From Oscillospiraceae bacterium (lineage in GTDB: Bacteria; Bacillota; Clostridia; Oscillospirales; SIG627), in NCBI GenBank assembly GCA_015063605.1, contig SVTV01000009.1, positions 20,081 through 84,080 of the forward strand: 64,000 nucleotides of DNA. The letters run 5' to 3'. Shown in pieces: positions 8,910 through 17,688 of the stretch. A model generated the notes under the pieces. That model was not told the origin of the DNA. It saw only the letters and a program-made list of their open reading frames with translations, and did no database searches. Within the stretch, counting starts at the first letter, position 1. Each line of letters opens with the position of its first letter. The translations under genes and the position numbers were made by a program.

Positions 8910-10205
8910 CTATTTGAATTCTTCGTTCAAGAGTTCGGTCATCGGTATACCCTCGGCTTCGCTAAGATCAATTTTGAGGATCTTTGCGAATGTGGGAGCG
9001 TGATTTACCAGAATGCTTTCGGGTAAGAACGAACCATTTTTGAAAGCGGGACCCTTGGCTAAGAAAACGGGCTGAGGTCCTTTTTCCGGCATATACCCGT
9101 GGGTAGCATGTCCCGAACGGTAGTCGCTGTTGTTCATATTGGTTATCAAGGGACGGACATGCTTATCACCGAATGATGTATATCCGTCTGTTTCCAATAC
9201 GAAGGAGAAGTTACCGCTTAAGCCGTATCGCTTATCGGCTTCCTCAGTAGTGAGTACTTCGCTTATTCCGTATACCTCGGATCGGCAAAGAGAATCAAGC
9301 AACTCACTAACCTTTCCGAAAAGCTCCTTATCGTTTTTGTCTCTGAGATATACGTATGCAGACATTCCGACAGAGCGGACACATGCGTCCCATGAAACGA
9401 TCTTGTTATTCTCGTCAAGCGTTATGAGTCCTTCTTCAGCAAGAATGACATTCAGGTTTATGACACGGTTAATGTTCATTTGTCCATGGTCACTGAGGAG
9501 AACAATATTGGTTTCATCCCATACGCCCGCTTCGATAGCGGCTTGGGCAAGGATACCTATAAATTCATCAGTCTCGGCGACGCCTTTAGTAACGGCAGGA
9601 GCAAAAACACCGTGAGCGTGGCGGTATCCGTCGATATTTCCCGGATGTATCATTAGAAGATGGGGCTTATACAGCTTGATCATTTCGGCGGCACATCCGA
9701 TGACAAAGTCATCACAAAAAGGATGCTTTCTTTCTCTGTGTATAGGCATATACTTGTCTATAACATTTTTCAATACATCCTCATTGGATCCGCTTCTTGC
9801 AAATGCACTTCTGGGATCATCGTCCTTGCCTTGAGCCCAATACTCATCAATGAGATAATCGATATCGGGGTGATTTCCCGTAACGGGCCAGAATACAGCA
9901 GCTGTAGTCAGACCTTTTTTCTTTGCAGCAGTGAATATGTCCTCTGTTTTTACACATTCGTGGAACCATTGCCAATCCTTTGAGAAATCTTCAAGATTGG
10001 AATAAATGCCGTGCTTATGGGGAAATGTACCCGTTGAGATTGATGTATGTGCAGGGTAGGTAACGGTGGGATAAATTGAGCGCACCCTGCCGACAACGGC
10101 ACCGCCTTCAAGATACTTTTTATAGTTAGGTAAAGTCTTTAAATAGTCAAGATCCTCCGTAATCATTGCATCGGCGGATAAGACTATCAATCTTTGTTGT
10201 TTCAT
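8910..10205 (-). CDS. Alkaline phosphatase superfamily / ectonucleotide pyrophosphatase-phosphodiesterase-like protein
   Basis: VLSADAMI, YPTVTYPAHTSISTGTFPHKHGI, LLSDHGQM, SGHATHGYMPEKGPQPVFLAKGPAFK motifs; start overlaps the potD stop by 4 bp. Confidence 0.9.
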   Translation of the reverse strand: MKQQRLIVLSADAMITEDLDYLKTLPNYKKYLEGGAVVGRVRSIYPTVTYPAHTSISTGTFPHKHGIYSNLEDFSKDWQWFHECVKTEDIFTAAKKKGLTTAAVFWPVTGNHPDIDYLIDEYWAQGKDDDPRSAFARSGSNEDVLKNVIDKYMPIHRERKHPFCDDFVIGCAAEMIKLYKPHLLMIHPGNIDGYRHAHGVFAPAVTKGVAETDEFIGILAQAAIEAGVWDETNIVLLSDHGQMNINRVINLNVILAEEGLITLDENNKIVSWDACVRSVGMSAYVYLRDKNDKELFGKVSELLDSLCRSEVYGISEVLTTEEADKRYGLSGNFSFVLETDGYTSFGDKHVRPLITNMNNSDYRSGHATHGYMPEKGPQPVFLAKGPAFKNGSFLPESILVNHAPTFAKILKIDLSEAEGIPMTELLNEEFK

Positions 10206-11263
10206 TTGTTTTCGCTTTGTACGGATATCCAGAGTTCTCTGTAGAGATCATCAACATCGCTGGAAAGATATCTGAAGTGCTCCCAGTTATCTTTGATCTC
10301 GGGATAAGATATACCGTCATTCTTTACTTCTTCATCCAAAAGGTCGTAAACTGCCTTATTGGGGGTCGAATATCCTACATAATCAACATTGAGCAAGCCT
10401 ATTTCTGCTTCGAGCATAAAGTTGATAAACTTTTCTGCAAGATCCTTCTTTTCACTTGTTACGGGGATGCACATAGCATCGTTGAATATGTTTGTTCCGC
10501 TTTCGGGAATATAAAATGCAAGGTCTTCGTTTTCTTCCTTGACCGTGATGTAGTCGCCCGCATAGTAGGGCATCATATACGCATCCTCATTGGGAAGTCT
10601 TTCGAAGAATTCATCCATCTTATAGTCGAAAGTCTGCTTCTTGAGTTCTTCCGCTGCGGCACGGATCTCTTCCTCATTTGTAGTGTTCAAGGAATAACCG
10701 AGCTTGTTGAGAGCTATGGCAAATGCATCTCTCGGATTGTTGAACATCATGATCTTGTTGGGATATTTATCACTCCAAAGTACATCCCATCCGTTGAGCT
10801 CATCCTCGGAAATATACTTGGAATTGTATACGAGACCTACCGTACCCCAGAAATAGGGAACTGTATACTCGTTTGTTTCGTCATAATACGGATTCTTGAA
10901 TTCATCCATAATGTTGGCGAAATTGGGAATATTCTCGAAATTGATCTTGTGAAGCATACCTTCATCGACCATTTTTTCAACCATGTAATCGGAGGGGAAT
11001 ATTACATCATATTTCGCACTTCCGTTTTTCATCAATGAGTAAAGGTCTTCATTTGTTGTGAATGTACGATACTTTACCTTGATACCTGTTTTCTCCGTAA
11101 ATAATTTAATTACGTCCTCGGTACTGTCAACGCCTGAACCTGTTGACATATACTGTCCCCAGTTGCATACAACTATAGTGTTTTCATCAGAGCCGCATGA
11201 GTAAAGCGGGAGTGTGCAACACAAAAGAAATAAAGCAGCGATAACGATAGAGAGTTTTTTCAA
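10202..11263 (-). CDS. potD: Spermidine/putrescine ABC transporter substrate-binding lipoprotein
   Basis: Lipobox LPLYSC; VCNWGQYMSTG, YDVIFPSDYMVEKMV, YMMPYYAGDY, MCIPVTSEKKDLAEKFINFML. Confidence 0.92.
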   Translation of the reverse strand: MKKLSIVIAALFLLCCTLPLYSCGSDENTIVVCNWGQYMSTGSGVDSTEDVIKLFTEKTGIKVKYRTFTTNEDLYSLMKNGSAKYDVIFPSDYMVEKMVDEGMLHKINFENIPNFANIMDEFKNPYYDETNEYTVPYFWGTVGLVYNSKYISEDELNGWDVLWSDKYPNKIMMFNNPRDAFAIALNKLGYSLNTTNEEEIRAAAEELKKQTFDYKMDEFFERLPNEDAYMMPYYAGDYITVKEENEDLAFYIPESGTNIFNDAMCIPVTSEKKDLAEKFINFMLEAEIGLLNVDYVGYSTPNKAVYDLLDEEVKNDGISYPEIKDNWEHFRYLSSDVDDLYRELWISVQSENK

Positions 11264-11292
11264 TTTTTTAATACCTTCCTTATTTGAAAAAA

Positions 11293-12105
11293 TTATTTAT
11301 TTCGTTTCGATTCTTTTCCGGATCTGATATTGGAGCAAATATCTTTCATATTTGTCAGGAGAAGAGCCGATATAACGACTAAGAAGAGAAGTGCCGTAAG
11401 GGCATTGATGGAAAGCGGAATTGGTTTTTTCAGAAGTCCGTATATGTATACGGGGAGCGTCTGGAATGTACCGCTTACAAAATAGCTAATTACAAAATCA
11501 TCAAGTGAGAAAGTAAAAGCCATAAGGAAACCTGCTGATATACCCGGAAATATTTCCGGAAGTACGACCTTGCGGAAAGCCTCAGCGGGAACGCAACCAA
11601 GATCAAGCGCAGCTTCATAAAGATTCATGTTGAGCTGTCTGAGTCTCGGCATTACATTGAGCACAACATACGGTGTGCTGAAAGCAATGTGAGATAAAAG
11701 AACAGTCACAAATCCCAATTCACCGTTGAATATCTTCGTAACAAAAACGAAAAGAAGCATCAGAGAGACGCCTGTGACTATCTCGGGGTTTATAATGGGA
11801 ATATTTGAGAGATTAAGAACGAGATCGCGTGTCCTCTTTTTAAGATTCATTATACCTATCGCTGCACAAGTTCCGAGTATGGTTGCGACGATACTTGAAA
11901 TGACCGCTACCAAAATGGTATTGAGAAGTGCCTCCATCATCCATTCGTCTCTGAAAAGCTCCTCATACCATCTGAAGGAAAAGCTTTCGAAGGATGTTTT
12001 GCTTTTGGTGGAGTTGAAGGAAAAGGCGATAGTGACGAGTATCGGTGCGTAAAGAAAACCGAATACCACGAACATATAAAGCTTAGAAAAGAACTTTTTC
12101 AACAT
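11293..12105 (-). CDS. potC: Spermidine/putrescine ABC transporter permease
   Basis: BPD transporter inner-membrane signature region EAALDLGCVPAEAFRKVVLPEIFPGI; ALDDFVISYF-like SLDDFVISYFVSG. Confidence 0.9.
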   Translation of the reverse strand: MLKKFFSKLYMFVVFGFLYAPILVTIAFSFNSTKSKTSFESFSFRWYEELFRDEWMMEALLNTILVAVISSIVATILGTCAAIGIMNLKKRTRDLVLNLSNIPIINPEIVTGVSLMLLFVFVTKIFNGELGFVTVLLSHIAFSTPYVVLNVMPRLRQLNMNLYEAALDLGCVPAEAFRKVVLPEIFPGISAGFLMAFTFSLDDFVISYFVSGTFQTLPVYIYGLLKKPIPLSINALTALLFLVVISALLLTNMKDICSNIRSGKESKRNK

Positions 12106-12121
12106 AATTGACCATTCCTTT

Positions 12122-12928
12122 CTATATAAGCATTGAACCGGCCTCGTCTTTATCGAGATGATTGACTACAGCCATGCTTATTATTATAACGACCATCAAT
12201 ACCAATGACAGCATCGATCCCGTACCTAAGTCGGGTGAGTTACCGACATAGTACTGCTCAATGGCATCTCCGATCATCATTCCCCGTCCGAGACGCTGGC
12301 TTATTACAAATGTACTTGCCGCAGGGACAAATACCATCGTTATGCCTGTGATAACTCCGGGAATAGAAAGAGGGAAGATTATACGTCTGAATATTTCAAA
12401 TGTATTGCACCCGAGATCTTGTCCCGCCTCAATAAGAGAATTTTCTATTTTAGAAAGAACATTGTATATGGGGATTATCATAAACGGAAGATAATTGTAT
12501 ATCATGACCGTTATGACAGCTCCGTCTGTATTTATGAGAGTCTGTCTTTCGAATCCCAAAGCCACAAGTATATTGTTAATAATACCGTTATTCTCAAGAA
12601 GCGTTATCCACGAGTATATTCTGAGCAGGAAGTTCATCCACATGGGAAGCATTATAAGCATATTCATCATACGCTGTGTGTTGACCTTCGTTTTTGTCAT
12701 AATATATGCAAAGGGATAAGCAACAAGAAGACAGATAAGCGTAGCAAAAAAAGCCATACGCAGAGAGTCGGCATATACTTCCGTGAGCTTTGTGATATTC
12801 AGAAAGTTATTGAATGTAAAATTACCGTCACGGTCTGTAAATGAATAGTAAACAACAAGACCCAAAGGGATAATGGTGAAAAGTACCATCCATACGATGT
12901 ACGGATACAAAGGCTTGGTTGATTTCAA
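12122..12928 (-). CDS. potB: Spermidine/putrescine ABC transporter permease
   Basis: EAGQDLGCNTFEIFRRIIFPLSIPGVITG permease motif; gene order potABCD. Confidence 0.9.
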   Translation of the reverse strand: MKSTKPLYPYIVWMVLFTIIPLGLVVYYSFTDRDGNFTFNNFLNITKLTEVYADSLRMAFFATLICLLVAYPFAYIMTKTKVNTQRMMNMLIMLPMWMNFLLRIYSWITLLENNGIINNILVALGFERQTLINTDGAVITVMIYNYLPFMIIPIYNVLSKIENSLIEAGQDLGCNTFEIFRRIIFPLSIPGVITGITMVFVPAASTFVISQRLGRGMMIGDAIEQYYVGNSPDLGTGSMLSLVLMVVIIISMAVVNHLDKDEAGSMLI

Positions 12929-14382
12929 TTCTTTTCGCCCTCGCTTTCATCCGAGTTTTTATCAGCTAAAAGCTTTACATTGATCTTTTCGGGAGAAATA
13001 CGTATACCTACATCGGTAGAAACTTGCTCATCATTGAGCGTTTCTATAAGATAACGTCTTTCGTCCGTGATGACTATCATTTCGTTGTATTTATTCTTCC
13101 AGATAACGCTGTCAAGGAAACCGTTGAAATCTCCCTCATCCTCGGGGACGATCTCCATATCATAGGGGCTGAATTCAACAGATATTCTGCTTCCTTCTAA
13201 AATGTCTTTCGGATCGCAGCCGAGCACCGACAGGGGAAGCGTGTATTTATGATCTTCTATTTCAAATGAGAAGCTTTCTTCGTCCACGGAAGATACAGAT
13301 GATGCTATAACATTGGATTCAGTGGGGAACATACGCTTCATAATATGAGTGTTTTCCGGTGTCACATACATTCCGATAGTCTCGCCAACGGATGCAGTCA
13401 CCGTTGAATGTATCAGCCATGTGTATCCGCCGCAGTCAACGTTCATTTCGTAATGAACACCCTTGAACATACTCGAAGTTACAAGTCCGGTAAGAATGCC
13501 TTTTTCGGGAGATGTTACCTCAATATCCTCGGGACGTATAACGAGATCCACAAGACGGTCTCCGTCGGGACGCTTGTCAACGCAATCGATCGTTCCGCCG
13601 CAAACCTTTACTTTGTAATCCTCGTCCATCACCGCATTGAAGATATTGGCTTCACCGATAAAATCGGCAACAAATGCGTTTGCAGGTTCGTTATAGATGC
13701 TTTCGGGTGTGCCTATCTGCTGAATCGTTCCCGACTTCATTACAACGATAACATCAGACATGGTAAGAGCTTCTTCCTGATCGTGGGTAACGTAAATAAA
13801 TGTAATGTTGGCTTGCTGCTGGATCATCTTCAGTTCTAGCTGCATGTCTTTTCTCAGCTTTAAATCCAAAGCACCCAGAGGTTCGTCAAGGAGAAGGAGC
13901 TTGGGCATGTTTACCAAAGCACGTGCTATTGCAACTCGTTGCTGCTGACCGCCGGACAGCTTTGCCACGGGACGCTTTTCATAACCCTTAAGGTCAACCA
14001 TTGCAAGCATCTTTTTGACTTTTTCGTCTATCTCCTTCTGAGGAGTCTTTTTGATCCTCAAGCCGAATGCCACATTTTCATAAACATTCAGATGAGGGAA
14101 GAGAGCATATTTCTGAAAGACCGTATTTACCGGTCTTTTATGAGGAGGAACATCGTTTACCTTTGTGTTCCCGAAATAGATATCACCGCTTGTGGGAGAT
14201 TCGAAACCGCCGATAAGGCGTAAAATAGTTGTTTTGCCGCATCCGGAAGGACCGAGCAGCGTGACAAAAGTCTTGTCCTTAATATACAGGTTGATGTTCT
14301 TCAGAACATCCTCACCGTCAAAAGATTTACATAAGTCAGTAAGCCGAACGAGTATGTCGGAACAGGACTCGTTTTTTGTCAT
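12925..14382 (-). CDS. potA: Spermidine/putrescine ABC transporter ATPase with extended C-terminus
   Basis: GPSGCGKTT, LSGGQQQRVAIARA, LLLLDEPLGALD, TOBE-like region, extra C-terminal ~120 aa. Confidence 0.9.
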   Translation of the reverse strand: MTKNESCSDILVRLTDLCKSFDGEDVLKNINLYIKDKTFVTLLGPSGCGKTTILRLIGGFESPTSGDIYFGNTKVNDVPPHKRPVNTVFQKYALFPHLNVYENVAFGLRIKKTPQKEIDEKVKKMLAMVDLKGYEKRPVAKLSGGQQQRVAIARALVNMPKLLLLDEPLGALDLKLRKDMQLELKMIQQQANITFIYVTHDQEEALTMSDVIVVMKSGTIQQIGTPESIYNEPANAFVADFIGEANIFNAVMDEDYKVKVCGGTIDCVDKRPDGDRLVDLVIRPEDIEVTSPEKGILTGLVTSSMFKGVHYEMNVDCGGYTWLIHSTVTASVGETIGMYVTPENTHIMKRMFPTESNVIASSVSSVDEESFSFEIEDHKYTLPLSVLGCDPKDILEGSRISVEFSPYDMEIVPEDEGDFNGFLDSVIWKNKYNEMIVITDERRYLIETLNDEQVSTDVGIRISPEKINVKLLADKNSDESEGEKN

Positions 14383-14449
14383 TTCATTTTTCCTTTCCCG
14401 AAAGAAAAACCTCTTTCGAACCGTTTTAAAATAATTTTAAAAGTTAAAC

Positions 14450-14477
14450 CTTTTTTGCGAAAAATCGCGCAAAAAAG
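14450..14477 (-). promoter_or_regulatory. Perfect 10-bp inverted repeat in the potABCD leader
   Basis: CTTTTTTGCG-AAAAATCG-CGCAAAAAAG between the promoter and potA. Confidence 0.5.
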
Positions 14478-14501
14478 TAAAGGATCTCTACACCCCACTA
14501 T

Positions 14502-14530
14502 ACTATATACCTTAATGAGAAAAATGTCAA
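14502..14530 (-). promoter_or_regulatory. Sigma-A type promoter for potABCD
   Basis: Minus strand TTGACA - 17 bp - TATAGT. Confidence 0.75.
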
Positions 14531-14649
14531 TAGATTTATGAAAAAAATTTATTTTCAGTAATTATGACGAATAAAAAGCGATTAGAGGCGATAGGAGCGA
14601 ATAGATTCAGTTTTACCCTTTTAAACTTCCGAATCCTCCTTTAAACTCG

Positions 14650-14711
14650 TTTTTGCTCGGAAAGAACACTTACGAAAAAATTATTCTCCGTCATATTCCT
14701 CCGAGCAAAAA
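14650..14711 (-). repeat. Perfect 12-bp inverted repeat with 38-nt spacer downstream of the beta-helix operon
   Basis: TTTTTGCTCGGA (14650-14661) and TCCGAGCAAAAA (14700-14711). Confidence 0.6.
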
Positions 14712-14722
14712 GCAGAATCGTG

Positions 14723-16171
14723 TTATTTGATTTTACCGTTGATTATATTCTTTTCGATAAGCCTTGCGGAATCGGAAAGAGTATCTTTTTTGTATTCAAA
14801 ATATAATGGATCGCCTTCGGTGCGCTTTTGCGCTTCACCGTCCTTACGTTCGGGGAAACGTCCCTCTGAATATGAAAAGTTGTTATATGTGCATATGACC
14901 GCTCCGTTGTCATCTCCGGGCGTTATTATTATGGGAAGACGGGTGATACCTGCATCAAATCTGTTGTGGGATATATCAAAGGTATCCGCACTTGAAAAAA
15001 TGAAGGGATGGGAAGTACATTCCCTGCATTTGATCTGATTTCCCGTAATGCTTATATTATTTTTGCACCTTTCCGTATGAGCACCCTTTCCTCCCATACT
15101 GACTACGGCTGATATCCTTCCCGCGTTGACGATATTGTTCTTGATCTGGATAGAACCGCAATGCTGGGAGTAATAGCAGTTGAAGGGAATGGCACCGCCG
15201 TTTTCGAAGGAGAAATTAAGTATCTCGTTTTCCGAGATAAGGAAATTTCGCTCGGTCAGACTGTTGGAAGCTTCGCCTGCGGTTCCGAAGCCGATACCCT
15301 CTATCCAATTGTATATCGGAAGATAAGGCGTGTTTTCGAGAACCATGTTTGTGATCATGTTACCTGTAATCACCATGTTATTCGTGCGTGATCCCTCTGC
15401 ATATATTCCGTACAGAATATTTCCTTCACAGATGTTGCCTTCGATAACGGCATTCATACCTGCGTGAAGGTCAATACCTTTTCTTGAATTGAAGGAGCAT
15501 TTATTACCGATTATCTGAATGTTAAGAGGAGTTGCTCCCGACCATCCCGTGGTACCGTATCCCGTTCCTCCGTCGTTTTTGCTTCCGTGATGCTCCAGAG
15601 TGTTGTTGGTAATGGTTATACCGTCTGTAAAGCCGTAAAGGACGCCTGCCACTCTGTTATGATGTATATAACATTTTTCGACCTTTATTCTCTTTGAATA
15701 ATTATCCTTTGTTCCGTAAAAAGCTATACCGCAGGCGTTGAAGCCTTTTATCTCCACGTTAGATACTGTGATATCAAAGCATGTATTGAAATTCAGTGCG
15801 GAGACCCTGCCGTAATAGCTCTTTTGCGGTTCATCGAAGAAATATCCGGTATATTCAAAAGACATATCTTTGACAATGACATCGGATATATTATCTTCAA
15901 ATATGAAAAGAGAAGCGCTTCTGTGGTCGTCATCTTCCTTTTGTTCGTATGTGTATACTATCTTGCTTTGCTTGCCGTCACCCGTAACGGTAAGATGATC
16001 TCCGGAAATGTTTATCGGTTTTTCAATAAGGTAAGTTCCGGAGGGGAAATACAATGTTCCGCCTTCCTTGAGCGAAGTGACAGCTTTCAATACTGCTTCC
16101 GAGCAGTCGGTATCTCCCATGGGAGATGCGCCGAAATTACGTACATCGGCATATTTGTTTTCGTTTATCAT
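14723..16171 (-). CDS. Right-handed parallel beta-helix protein (pectate lyase superfamily-like), paralog 1
   Basis: DVRNFGASPMGDTDCSEAVLKAV...GGTLYFPSGTYLIEKPI start typical of Pectate_lyase_3/beta-helix proteins; RKGIDLHAG, repeated N-I-x-G/N-N coils. Confidence 0.85.
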   Translation of the reverse strand: MINENKYADVRNFGASPMGDTDCSEAVLKAVTSLKEGGTLYFPSGTYLIEKPINISGDHLTVTGDGKQSKIVYTYEQKEDDDHRSASLFIFEDNISDVIVKDMSFEYTGYFFDEPQKSYYGRVSALNFNTCFDITVSNVEIKGFNACGIAFYGTKDNYSKRIKVEKCYIHHNRVAGVLYGFTDGITITNNTLEHHGSKNDGGTGYGTTGWSGATPLNIQIIGNKCSFNSRKGIDLHAGMNAVIEGNICEGNILYGIYAEGSRTNNMVITGNMITNMVLENTPYLPIYNWIEGIGFGTAGEASNSLTERNFLISENEILNFSFENGGAIPFNCYYSQHCGSIQIKNNIVNAGRISAVVSMGGKGAHTERCKNNISITGNQIKCRECTSHPFIFSSADTFDISHNRFDAGITRLPIIITPGDDNGAVICTYNNFSYSEGRFPERKDGEAQKRTEGDPLYFEYKKDTLSDSARLIEKNIINGKIK

Positions 16172-16209
16172 AATGTGATCCTCTTGACGTCTGAAAGGTT
16201 GATTTTTAG

Positions 16210-17688
16210 TCAGTTTATAATTTTTCCGTTAAGAACGTTGTCTTTAATAATTTTTGGATAATCGTACGGTGTGTTTTCACCCAATTCGAAGAATAACTTT
16301 TCTGTGTCCGTAAATTCATGCGGAGGAAGCTTATCATTCGCAGCCATGTCTTTAAAAGAAAGGTTATTATATGATGTAAAGAAAGCGCTGTTATTTGCGC
16401 CGGGCGTAAGAATAAACGGATACATGGCTTTTCCCGCATTGATCCTGTTATGTGAAAAATCGAATGTATCGAAGCTCGATGCAACAAACATATTACCCTT
16501 GCATTCGTCGAATTTGAAATGATTACCCGTGATGCTTATAACATTTTCGCATTTTTCGGTATGAATACCTTTTCCGCTGAAAACAGCTACGTTTCCTATT
16601 TTTCCGGCTTTAACGATATTATTTTTTATTTGTATCGTTCCGCAATGCTGACCGTAATAGCAATGGAAAAGGATGCCGCTGCCGTTTTCATATGAGAATC
16701 CCGATATTTCGTTTTCGCATATTGTGAAATTTCTTTCCTCACGTTCGTTTGATACACCGCCGTAAAAACCGAATCCGATGCATTCCATCCATGTAAATGT
16801 AGCCTCGGGCTGATAGGGAGGGTTCTCAAGATACATATCGGTTATCATGTTTCCCGTTATCGTAATATCGTTGGTATATCTTCCCTCGGCATATATTCCG
16901 CTGAGAACATTCCCCTCGCAGATATTTCCTTCGATGAGTGCTTTCTTTCCGGCGTGAAGGTCGATTCCTTTTCTGTAATTGAAAGAAGCCTTATTGCCTA
17001 TGATCTGAATATTGAGAGGCTTTCCTCCGGATGAGCCCGCACAACCGTATCCGGTTCCGCCGTCATACTTGCTTCCGTGGTATTCGAGATTATTATTTGT
17101 GATAGTAAGACCGTCTACATATCCGTAAAGGATACCCGCAACTCTGTTATGGTGGAGATAACACTTATCTACCTTGAGTCTTTTTGAATACTCCTCGGAA
17201 GAGCCGATGAATGCGATCGCATTTGCATTGAATCCCGTTACCTCGATATTTGTGATGAACACATCAAAGCATATTCCGAAATAGAATGCTGAGATCTTAC
17301 CGTAATAGCTTTTCATAGGCTCATCAAAAAATTCGCCTCTGTATTCAAGATACAGATCTTTTACCTTCAGATCCGATATATTATCCGCAAATGAGAAGAG
17401 GGAAGCCGTTGAACCGTTGTCATCATCCTTCTGCTCATATGTATAGATTATCTTGCTGTGCTTTCCGTCGCCTGTTATGGTAAGGTGATCGCCGGACACC
17501 TTGACCGGCTTTTCAATAAGATATGTTCCCGAAGGAAAATATAACGTTCCGCCTTCTTCTATAGAGGTAAGAGCCTTGATAACAGCCTCTGAGCAATCGA
17601 TATCTCCTTTGGGTGATGCGCCGAAATTGCGTACGTCCGCAACGCTGTTTGCTAACATATTATATTCCTGCCTTTCGGATGAGCTCAT
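16210..17688 (-). CDS. Right-handed parallel beta-helix protein, paralog 2
   Basis: Highly similar to the flanking ORFs (DVRNFGASPKGDIDCSEAV, NNNLEYHGSKYDGGTGYGCAGSSGG, RKGIDLHAGKKALIEGNICEGNVL). Confidence 0.85.
   Translation of the reverse strand: MSSSERQEYNMLANSVADVRNFGASPKGDIDCSEAVIKALTSIEEGGTLYFPSGTYLIEKPVKVSGDHLTITGDGKHSKIIYTYEQKDDDNGSTASLFSFADNISDLKVKDLYLEYRGEFFDEPMKSYYGKISAFYFGICFDVFITNIEVTGFNANAIAFIGSSEEYSKRLKVDKCYLHHNRVAGILYGYVDGLTITNNNLEYHGSKYDGGTGYGCAGSSGGKPLNIQIIGNKASFNYRKGIDLHAGKKALIEGNICEGNVLSGIYAEGRYTNDITITGNMITDMYLENPPYQPEATFTWMECIGFGFYGGVSNEREERNFTICENEISGFSYENGSGILFHCYYGQHCGTIQIKNNIVKAGKIGNVAVFSGKGIHTEKCENVISITGNHFKFDECKGNMFVASSFDTFDFSHNRINAGKAMYPFILTPGANNSAFFTSYNNLSFKDMAANDKLPPHEFTDTEKLFFELGENTPYDYPKIIKDNVLNGKIIN

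Noticed and set aside
10166-11038. 290-aa plus-strand ORF opposite potD
   Set aside because: Antisense shadow of a well-supported gene
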